Shown here: positions 55,728-64,000 of the stretch, one piece after another
How the letters are laid out: every line of letters starts with the position of its first letter
Numbering within the stretch: the first letter of the stretch is position 1
Assembly: GCF_019048065.1 (NCBI RefSeq)
Contig: NZ_CP077291.1
Coordinates: 4,526,001 to 4,590,000, forward strand
DNA: 64,000 nucleotides
Reading direction: 5' to 3'
From: Citrobacter farmeri
GTDB lineage: Bacteria > Pseudomonadota > Gammaproteobacteria > Enterobacterales > Enterobacteriaceae
Notes under the pieces: generated by a model
Told to the model about the DNA's origin: nothing
The model's input: only the letters and a program-made list of their open reading frames with translations
Databases searched by the model: none
Position numbers and translations under genes: made by a program

Positions 55728-57221
55728 CTACTGCGCCGCCGGAATATCCGTCACTTCCGGATGCACTTCATCCGTTTCAACTGGCGTCGCCGCTGCCGCA
55801 ACCGGGGCCATAATCTGTTCCCACGTCGCCTGCAACTCCTTCATGTTGAATTCCGGCTCACCTTTCGGCTGCAGCAGAATCAGCGCCATATCCTGTGATA
55901 ACTGCTGACGCAGATCCTGATTCAACATCTCGACGGTCAGGCTGTTCAGGAAATCCTGGCGCAGGCGCTGATACTGTTCGGGCGCGATATCCACAACCTG
56001 ATTTTGCAGCGAACGCAGGCGCTGACCGATCAGAATATCGGTATCAGTACGCGCGTAGGTCGCAAACAGTTTCTGTAGTTCCAGATTCTTTTGTGCCACC
56101 AGCGCATTGAACTCTTCTTCCGGCAGACCGTTATCACGCACTTTCGCCAGTTCACGCGCGACGGTGCTCAGATTGGCGGTGACCTTGTCGTTTGGCGATT
56201 CAATGTTGACAGCACACTGGGCGCGCTGGAACAACACGCGGCAGTCAAAGCCAAGACCAATATCTTTCGCATTGCTCTTACTCAACGCCTGCTGAACATG
56301 CCAGAACAGCGCCTCACGCGCTAAATCCGCGCGCCAGTAGCGCAACAGCGCGGCGGACTCGCGAATCGGCTGCCACGGCGTATCCCACATCACAGAGAGA
56401 CGATCCTGGCGCACTGCATCGGTCATAATGCTTACCGCCTCGGCACGCAATGGCGACAGCGTCGGCACGGGCGCAGGCGTTTCACGCTTACCTTTCAGCT
56501 CACCAAACGTTTTGTTGATTTGCTCAGCCACCGAACGCGCATCGACGTTACCGACGACAATGAGCGTCATCGCATCCGGGGTATACCATTTCTGGTAGAA
56601 ATCATGAACTTTCGCCGCATCCACCGGCATTTTCACCGGCTCGGCAGGATCGTGCCCCAGCAACGCCGACCCTTTCAGGCGATAGCGCCACCAGCCCTCT
56701 TTGGTATCGACGGGTAACGTGGTGACCATGTCTTCCGTACTCAGGGCATGATTCACGACCTCAGGGGTGATAGTCAGTTTGCCCATCGTGTTCGCCAGAT
56801 AGTTCAGCGACTCTTTCAGCAGATCGTTGCGGTTATTGGGCAGGCTAAGGTTGTACTGCGTGGAATCGTAAGAGACCGTCACGGGCGGCATCGGTCGCTT
56901 AGGGTCAAATCCCTGCTGCCACAGTGAACGCGCCTGTGCGGCATCGAGGCCGCCACTCTGGGTTAACGCAATACGGGGAATAAGATGACTGAAACCGCTC
57001 TGTTGAGTACTTTCGGTGAGCGAACCGGTATTTACCAGCAGACGGACCTCGATACGGTCGCTGGGGCGCTGCGGAGTAGCTAACACTTGCCACTGTAAAC
57101 CATTTGCCAGCGTCCCCTGTTGCCATGCCGGGTCAGGCTGGAGCGCATCTGCCTGCACATAGCCAGCAGTGGCCATCATCAGCAAACCGCCCGCTATAAG
57201 TCGAATTTTTGTGCCCTGCAT
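55728..57221 (-). CDS. yhjJ: YhjJ, periplasmic M16-like protein without the zinc motif
   Basis: 497 residues (E. coli 498). Signal peptide MQGTKIRLIAGGLLMMATAGYVQA, cleaved at about residue 24. The fold is that of M16 peptidases (WQVLATPQRPSDRIEVRLLVNTGS, parts), but the HxxEH zinc motif is replaced by SHLIPRIAL, so it is probably catalytically dead. The second M16 half (IVVGNVDARSVAEQI) is present. Function unknown; it lies between kdgK and dctA in enterobacteria generally. Confidence 0.9.
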   Translation of the reverse strand: MQGTKIRLIAGGLLMMATAGYVQADALQPDPAWQQGTLANGLQWQVLATPQRPSDRIEVRLLVNTGSLTESTQQSGFSHLIPRIALTQSGGLDAAQARSLWQQGFDPKRPMPPVTVSYDSTQYNLSLPNNRNDLLKESLNYLANTMGKLTITPEVVNHALSTEDMVTTLPVDTKEGWWRYRLKGSALLGHDPAEPVKMPVDAAKVHDFYQKWYTPDAMTLIVVGNVDARSVAEQINKTFGELKGKRETPAPVPTLSPLRAEAVSIMTDAVRQDRLSVMWDTPWQPIRESAALLRYWRADLAREALFWHVQQALSKSNAKDIGLGFDCRVLFQRAQCAVNIESPNDKVTANLSTVARELAKVRDNGLPEEEFNALVAQKNLELQKLFATYARTDTDILIGQRLRSLQNQVVDIAPEQYQRLRQDFLNSLTVEMLNQDLRQQLSQDMALILLQPKGEPEFNMKELQATWEQIMAPVAAAATPVETDEVHPEVTDIPAAQ

Positions 57222-57403
57222 GTGAACCCCTGATCAACAATCCTGGTAATAAAAAGACAATCCCGGTTGGGTTTGCCTGAATATGACGTTAAAAACACTT
57301 CGTGTTAGACCGCAAGAACATGAAAATGTCACGGAAGAAGTGAAATAAACCCGATACCTCCATGGTGAAGGATTCGGGCCCAGGGGTCAATTATGCGCAG
57401 GAG

Positions 57404-57427
57404 CCCGCAGCCCCACAAGGGACTGCG
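57404..57427 (-). terminator. Hairpin after dctA
   Basis: On the minus strand, CCGCAGTCCC, loop TTGT, GGGGCTGCGG: a 10-bp stem with one G-U pair, about 17 bp past the dctA stop. There is no T-run. Confidence 0.5.
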
Positions 57428-57443
57428 GTCATAAGTGTCGAGA

Positions 57444-58787
<1,344 letters not shown>

Positions 58788-58861
58788 TTAAAATAACACC
58801 CAGACAACATGGCAGAAATGCACCAGGATCATAATTGAAACAAAAATGTTAAAAACCTTGA

Positions 58862-58887
58862 GCTGGCTCGCACAAGCCGGGCCTTTT
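58862..58887. terminator. Hairpin between pdeK and dctA
   Basis: CTGGCT (58864-58869) and AGCCGG (58875-58880) with loop CGCACA, followed by TTTTT on the plus strand. On the minus strand, where pdeK ends, it has one mismatch and a downstream GGTTTTT. It is a probable pdeK terminator of moderate strength. Confidence 0.45.
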
Positions 58888-58905
58888 TAAAGTATTGTAA
58901 TCACG

Positions 58906-60894
58906 TCAATTGTGCTTCAGATAACGTTCTTCGAAGGTTTCTGCGGGTACTGCGCGGGCATAAAGGAAGCCCTGAGCAATTTCAACGCCCGCCTCCGCCA
59001 GCCATTCACGCTGTGCTTCGGTCTCGACGCCTTCCGCCACCATCTGTAGATTCAGACTACGCGCCAACAGGATAATGGCCGAGATCATGCTGTTATCTTC
59101 TGGCAGGCCATCGACAAACATTTTGTCGATTTTCAGCACGTCGACTGGCAGGGATTTCATGTGCTGGAGCTGGCGTAGCCCCGCGTAGCCCATGCCGAAA
59201 TCGTCGAGTGCAATACGCACGCCGGCGTTGCGCAGCGGACGCAGTATTGCCACAGCGGCATGGGGATCGTCGATCCGCCGACTCTCTGTTACTTCAAGAA
59301 TAAGCGAACCTGGCTGGATACGGTAACGGTTTAACAGCTCCAGCATGTCTGACACCATATTCGGGTGCATCAACTGGAGTGCCGACAGATTGACCGACAG
59401 CGGCAGCGTGATCCCTCGTTCCTGCCAGGCCGCAAGCTGGCGGCAGGACTCCTCCAGCACCCAATGACCCACGGTGACCATCAGGCCGCAGGACTCAATC
59501 CGCTCAATCAGTCCTTCCGGCAATTCCCAGCTTCCGTCCGGCTGCTGCATGCGCAGCAACGCTTCCGCGCTCACCACCTTGCCACTGCTCATCTCCACCT
59601 GAGGCTGTAACCACAGGGCAAAACGGTGGTTGTCCAGTGCGGTAAGAATATCGCTCTCTTCGGTTAGCCGCTTCTGGGCCGCAGCCATCTGCTCAGGGTC
59701 GAAGAACTGAATCTGGTTTTTGCCCTTGCGCCGGGCGGTAAACGCCGCAGAGACCGCACGTCCGTAGAGCTGTTCGGCACTGAGATCGCCATAATACATC
59801 GCCACGCCAATGCAGCAGCTTGGGCGAAGTTGGATCCCCTGTACCGGCAGTCGTTCATTGATGATAGTGAGTACTTGCTGACCTAACGTGATCGCATGCC
59901 ACGGCTCTTTGACGCCATGGGCGATAATGGCAAAATCGTAACCGCTGACCTGTGCGAGCACCATTCTCGGCGACAGCACCGATTTTAGCTTCTCCACCAG
60001 CGTCAGTAGCAGAATCTCGCGCTGCGCTTCTTTCAGCACACCGGCCGTATCGCGTAGCGTTTCACAAGTGACAATCATCAGCGCCGTAGTCTGCCGACGC
60101 GCGACAACCTGCTCGAGCAGCCCCATCAGGAACGCTTTGTTTGGCAGTTCAGAGACCGGAAAACGCATTGCATTGTCCGTCTGCTCTTCACTGTGACGCT
60201 GGACCAACTGTTGATTGAGGTTGTAACTGCGCACCAACAGGCCAATCTCATCGTCATGGTGCAGACGCGGCAACGCCAGCTGATGTCCAATCAAATCCTG
60301 TTGTGGAATGTTATTCAGCTCGCGGGCAATTTTGCGCAGCGGGTGCAAAATCAAGCGATTTACGCACCAGCTAATGGCCACCGTCAGCATCAGGGTTAAA
60401 AGTAAGTAAATGGTCACTAACGTAGACAGCGTGCTCATCACAAACTTATACATGCGGAATGAGTCGGCCTGGAGCACCAGATATGCCAGCGGCTGCGGAT
60501 TTGCAGGACGCTCAAGCGAATAGACGGGCAGCGAGATCTGCACCGGCAGTTCAAAGAGTCGGGTCACCATCACCGGCACGGGTCGCTCAGGGATAAAGCT
60601 CATGCGCAGCGCCTGAAACTGGTTCGGTAGGACCACATCGGCCCGTTGTACCACCCCGGCGGGTTTGATACTGGCGAGAATCGCTTCGGCACCGGGAATA
60701 TCGGCTTTTAAAATTGAGGCAGACAAAGGTTCACGTACAGAACGGGCAATACTTTCCAGTTGCGTCGCCGTGTTATAGCGGTTCTGCTGTACCAGATGAA
60801 ACAGCAAAACGGTACAAAACAGAAATACAAACACCATGACAACGGCAGCCACCATTGCCATCTGTTTAATTGTTAACGAGCGACTGACGCGCAA
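58906..60894 (-). CDS. pdeK: PdeK (YhjK), HAMP-GGDEF-EAL phosphodiesterase
   Basis: 662 residues. Two membrane helices (about 12-34 and 152-176) flank a periplasmic sensor domain, followed by HAMP (about 177-235), a degenerate GGDEF domain and an EAL domain. The GGDEF position reads SGYDF (317-321), so no cyclase activity is expected. The EAL is intact: SAEALLR (EAL 444-446), with DDFGMG and EGVET. In E. coli it sits beside the bcs cellulose genes, and it probably lowers c-di-GMP near the BcsA synthase. Confidence 0.94.
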   Translation of the reverse strand: MRVSRSLTIKQMAMVAAVVMVFVFLFCTVLLFHLVQQNRYNTATQLESIARSVREPLSASILKADIPGAEAILASIKPAGVVQRADVVLPNQFQALRMSFIPERPVPVMVTRLFELPVQISLPVYSLERPANPQPLAYLVLQADSFRMYKFVMSTLSTLVTIYLLLTLMLTVAISWCVNRLILHPLRKIARELNNIPQQDLIGHQLALPRLHHDDEIGLLVRSYNLNQQLVQRHSEEQTDNAMRFPVSELPNKAFLMGLLEQVVARRQTTALMIVTCETLRDTAGVLKEAQREILLLTLVEKLKSVLSPRMVLAQVSGYDFAIIAHGVKEPWHAITLGQQVLTIINERLPVQGIQLRPSCCIGVAMYYGDLSAEQLYGRAVSAAFTARRKGKNQIQFFDPEQMAAAQKRLTEESDILTALDNHRFALWLQPQVEMSSGKVVSAEALLRMQQPDGSWELPEGLIERIESCGLMVTVGHWVLEESCRQLAAWQERGITLPLSVNLSALQLMHPNMVSDMLELLNRYRIQPGSLILEVTESRRIDDPHAAVAILRPLRNAGVRIALDDFGMGYAGLRQLQHMKSLPVDVLKIDKMFVDGLPEDNSMISAIILLARSLNLQMVAEGVETEAQREWLAEAGVEIAQGFLYARAVPAETFEERYLKHN

Positions 60895-60995
60895 TATTGT
60901 CTCCCCCGGATATCCCAGATTGCCGCCCGAGTATACCCGATCGCGGCGGCATTAAGAGAGGCTGTATCTGAAAAGGATTTTTCCGATGATTGGCT

Positions 60996-61021
60996 GGCGG
61001 ATAGCACAGCGCTTATCCGCC
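60996..61021. repeat. REP-like hairpin between bcsC and pdeK
   Basis: GGCGGATA (60996-61003) and TATCCGCC (61014-61021), perfect 8-bp arms with a 10-base loop. It lies 15 bp past the bcsC stop and 100 bp before pdeK. Confidence 0.6.
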
Positions 61022-61036
61022 CTGCGATCATAACCC

Positions 61037-64000
61037 TTACCAGTCCGCGTACGGCACCAGCGGCTGCGGCGGCAGATCCATGTCCCCTTGCCATCCTGCG
61101 GCGGAATAGCGGACATACAGTAAAAAATGGCTCGGGGTATAATCCTTCGCCTGTTGAATATCAACAGCCGTCCCGATAAACCAGTTAGACGTCACCCGAC
61201 GCTCGATCAGCGCCCGCGCGGTGTAACCAAAGCCCTGGCTGCTGCCCCCTCCATTCGTTTGATCGCTGGCCTCTTGCTGGTAATCCGTCGGAATAAGGTT
61301 CAGCAGTGGATAACGCGGCATCGTTTTAGTACGGGAATGTGACCAGGATACAGAGCCCCCCAGTTCCCAGGACCAGTTTTCTGTCCGCTGGCGCCACATT
61401 ACCGGCACAGCGAAAGACAGATATTCTTGCGGGCTGTAGTAGCCGCCGTGACCCAGAGAATAACCGCTCAGGTCTTTGTCGTAGTGCCAGATCATATTGT
61501 TCAGACCCACGGTCACGCGACGGTTATTCTCGTTGATGATTTTGTAGTAATAACCGGTCATCCAGCGGACACGCCAGTTATCTTCAACATTCTTCCCGGT
61601 TAACCGATCGGCGCCAAGTGAAGCCCAGACGCCGTTGGCTTCGCCTTTGTCGTAGCTGAGACTAATCCCACCGCCGTCAGCGCGGACGCCGCCCCATTTC
61701 TTACCCGTATTGATGTCGTTGCTGTCACCGTTGTGGCTCTGCGCATCTTTCTGTCCGCCAAAGGCCAGCAGAGAACTGGAAATGGGTCGACGGTGCGCGT
61801 TCAGGGTATAACCCAACGGCCCAATGTCATTGCTGTAACTGACGCCGCCCACCACATCGACAACGTTAAAGCCCATCGGCGTAGTACCGATATCCCAGCT
61901 CCAGGTGTCATTCTTCCAGCCAACGGCGACGCTCGCCCCGGTATCTGACTGGCTGCGGCTGCCGCTACAGTCTTCCAGCGTACAGGTGCCCCAGTTATTG
62001 TCATAGCGGCCATTCGCATCGGTTGAGAAGCTGCCTGCATTCATGTTGACCAGATCGGTACGGAAGAACATGCGACCGTCAGAATACGGCGCATCCACAT
62101 GCAGCATGGTGGTATGCGCTTTCAGATCGGAATAACCGCCGGTGCCGCTCGATCCCCAGTAGTCATGCTCCAGCGTGACGTTCAGATCCTGCTGACGATA
62201 TAAATCCGCCGCATCGCTGCGCACGCCGCGCTTCAGCCAGTCATCTTTCTCATCGTTACGGGTCAGACGGGTAAAGGTATCGTTATCCTGCGGACGCGTT
62301 GGGGTGATGCCGGACGCCACCATCGCGTCTTTGTACGTGTCGAGCGCTTGCTGAGGCTCACCGCTCTGCGCCTGAAAATTCGCGGCGTCACGGAGTACCA
62401 TCGCGCTTTCCATCGACGGCGGCTGCGCTTTGGCCTGCGGAATCAGCGTATTGAAGGTCTGTGTTGCGGCGGCGGTATCGCCAAGCTGCATCTGGGCCAG
62501 CGCGATCCGCCGCTGCATGTTGATCGACGGAGTCTGCGTCGCCGGCAGTTTTGCCAGTTGCGCTCGCGCGGCAGGCTTGTCGCCCTGGGCGATGTACACT
62601 TCTGTCAGCCCCAGCATCGCATCGACGTTGTCCGGTTCGCGCGCCAGTACGGCGTCGTAATCACCTCGCGCCGCATTGTATTCCCCGCGCTGCTGCGCCC
62701 AGTCGGCCAACGTTAAGTCGAGACGGGTCGAAGCAGGCTGTTGGCGTAACAGCGCTTCGGCCTCGGCTTCCCGGCCGCTGTCGCGCAGGCGGTTAGCCGT
62801 TTCCAGCACCTGGTTGCTCTGCAACCGATCTGCCAGTTCCTGAATGTTGCTGTTCCACTGACTGCGCGGCAGGCTATTGATATGCGCCAGCGCCGCCCGA
62901 TCCTGATTATTGCCGGACAGGTACAGTCCGTACGCGTAAACCTGTTCCGGGTCATTTGGTTTCTGACGCGCCAGCGCGCTCATCTGTGCGTCAGCCTGGC
63001 TACGCTGCCCGGCCTGCCACAGATCGCGTGACAGCCGATAGGTTACCCAGACGCTGCCCGGATCCAGCGCCAGTCGACGGCGTTGCAGTTCCGCCGCTTG
63101 CGCCCAGTTGCCCTGGTTCTCCAGCGCTTCAGCCTGCTGCGCCAGGCGATCGTTTTCCAGACCGCGTTCAATGTCATCAATACTGCGACGCTGACTGGCA
63201 GAAAGCGTGGCGATAAACGCGGAGGCTTTCTCCGGCGACTGCGCGCGATAAAGGTTTGCCAGACCGCGTACAGCATTGGTGTTACTGCTATCCATGCGCA
63301 GCGTCTGCTGGTAGTAGCGCTCGGCAGCCGGATAATCTTTCCGCGCCATTGCCGCATCGCCCAACCCCAGCACTGCGTAGCTGTCGGTATTGTCGATGTT
63401 TCTGGCCTGCTGATAGAGGCGCTCAGCCTGATCAACATTGTTGGCTTTCAGCGCGGCGTCGCCCTGCTGAATCGCCAGCCAGTAGCTGTTCACTTTCAGC
63501 AGGCTTTCCCACTTGCTGCGACTCCCGCTTTGCGGATCCATCGCCAGCGCTTTCTTAAACTGCGCAACGGCGCTGGCACGATCGCCACGCTGAGAATAGG
63601 CCTGCCCCAGCGCGCCCACGGCTTCGCTGTCGCTTTGGTTGGCTCTCACCGCCTGCTGTAATTCAGAAACCGCCCGTCCGCCTTGCCCGGCTTCGACTGC
63701 CGCCAGACCCTGCGCACGTGCGCGGAATGTCGGATCGGAGAGTTGTTTTTGCTGTTCGCTAAGCTTACTGCGCGCAGCGGCTACGCTGTCCCCTTCACTG
63801 AAAACCGTGAGGTATTTTTGCAGCGCCTTCACGCTGGCATCGCTGACCGGCAGATCCTTGATCTGCGTGTACCAGATATTGGCTGCGGCATTCCGCCCGG
63901 AGTTGGATTTCGCCATCTGCTCCAGAATCACAAAGCCTTCAGCCGGACGATCGTTATCAAACAGCAATTGCGCCAGCATATTTTGCAGCGTGTTATTGCC
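61037..64000 (-). CDS. bcsC: BcsC, cellulose export outer-membrane protein (3' part)
   Basis: The gene runs off the right edge, so the first 160-180 residues of the usual roughly 1150 are missing. The visible 987 residues start with many tetratricopeptide repeats (alanine-rich, for example QAERLYQQARNIDNTDSYAVLG and AERYYQQTLRMDSSNTNAV, in parts) spanning roughly 650 residues, then the C-terminal BcsC beta-barrel with repeated aromatic strands. It ends PPQPLVPYADW. BcsC guides cellulose from BcsAB through the periplasm and outer membrane. The upstream bcs genes lie outside the window. Confidence 0.96.
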   Translation of the reverse strand, partial: GNNTLQNMLAQLLFDNDRPAEGFVILEQMAKSNSGRNAAANIWYTQIKDLPVSDASVKALQKYLTVFSEGDSVAAARSKLSEQQKQLSDPTFRARAQGLAAVEAGQGGRAVSELQQAVRANQSDSEAVGALGQAYSQRGDRASAVAQFKKALAMDPQSGSRSKWESLLKVNSYWLAIQQGDAALKANNVDQAERLYQQARNIDNTDSYAVLGLGDAAMARKDYPAAERYYQQTLRMDSSNTNAVRGLANLYRAQSPEKASAFIATLSASQRRSIDDIERGLENDRLAQQAEALENQGNWAQAAELQRRRLALDPGSVWVTYRLSRDLWQAGQRSQADAQMSALARQKPNDPEQVYAYGLYLSGNNQDRAALAHINSLPRSQWNSNIQELADRLQSNQVLETANRLRDSGREAEAEALLRQQPASTRLDLTLADWAQQRGEYNAARGDYDAVLAREPDNVDAMLGLTEVYIAQGDKPAARAQLAKLPATQTPSINMQRRIALAQMQLGDTAAATQTFNTLIPQAKAQPPSMESAMVLRDAANFQAQSGEPQQALDTYKDAMVASGITPTRPQDNDTFTRLTRNDEKDDWLKRGVRSDAADLYRQQDLNVTLEHDYWGSSGTGGYSDLKAHTTMLHVDAPYSDGRMFFRTDLVNMNAGSFSTDANGRYDNNWGTCTLEDCSGSRSQSDTGASVAVGWKNDTWSWDIGTTPMGFNVVDVVGGVSYSNDIGPLGYTLNAHRRPISSSLLAFGGQKDAQSHNGDSNDINTGKKWGGVRADGGGISLSYDKGEANGVWASLGADRLTGKNVEDNWRVRWMTGYYYKIINENNRRVTVGLNNMIWHYDKDLSGYSLGHGGYYSPQEYLSFAVPVMWRQRTENWSWELGGSVSWSHSRTKTMPRYPLLNLIPTDYQQEASDQTNGGGSSQGFGYTARALIERRVTSNWFIGTAVDIQQAKDYTPSHFLLYVRYSAAGWQGDMDLPPQPLVPYADW

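Noticed and set aside
61037..64000. Repetitive sequence considered as a tandem repeat or CRISPR array
   Set aside because: The repetition is at protein level (tetratricopeptide repeats of BcsC); the DNA repeats are not exact and there are no spacers.

Overview
The window is chromosomal DNA of an enterobacterium close to Escherichia, Salmonella and Citrobacter. Nearly every gene is a full-length homologue of the E. coli yhhS-to-bcsC segment, in E. coli order. Citrobacter is my best guess, because nikABCDER and an aryl-polyene cluster occur together with a large membrane-protein gene beside treF, and the E. coli acid-fitness and ars islands are absent. That genus call is inference. No rRNA, tRNA, CRISPR array, IS element or prophage was found.

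Layout: (1) 1-1346, start of yhhS (minus) and yhhT (plus). (2) 1710-17433, an 18-gene aryl-polyene (APE) cluster, apeA to apeR, ending in acpT, almost all translationally overlapping. It encodes a type II fatty-acid/polyketide-like machine (two ACPs, two ketosynthases plus a chain-length-factor-like partner, ketoreductase, two hot-dog dehydratases), an aryl starter ligase, a methyltransferase, acyl and glycosyl transferases, a thioesterase and export/lipoprotein functions (LolA-like, MMPL, lipoproteins). AcpT is the phosphopantetheinyl transferase expected to arm the ACPs. (3) 17434-22893, the nikABCDE nickel importer and nikR, with a perfect NikR operator over the nikA promoter. (4) 22987-23618, a HicAB toxin-antitoxin pair with its own promoter and operator. 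(5) 23700-28626, the yhiI-rbbA-yhhJ transporter operon, preceded by a regulatory region with two perfect palindromes and a possible 45-aa small protein. (6) 28948-40220, conserved core genes yhiN, pitA, uspB, uspA, dtpB, rsmJ, prlC, rlmJ and gor. (7) 40269-46627, yhjA (FNR-type site), treF, an unusual membrane protein gene, a GNAT acetyltransferase and yhjB. (8) 46987-55689, an SDR oxidoreductase divergent from the LysR gene yhjC, then yhjD, yhjE, yhjG, pdeH (textbook FliA promoter) and kdgK. (9) 55728-64000, yhjJ, dctA, pdeK and the 3' part of bcsC (cellulose export), all minus strand.

The most notable sequence-level observation is a REP/BIME element sitting in frame inside the signal-peptide region of apeN. 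Cutting out exactly 78 bp (26 codons) restores a textbook lipoprotein signal. Other points: a terminator-like hairpin between apeA and apeB, a non-ATG nikA start, a long hairpin in the treF leader, a stop codon embedded in a 13-bp palindrome between two convergent genes, and the uncharacterised membrane protein at 43731-45311 with ankyrin-like C-terminal units.
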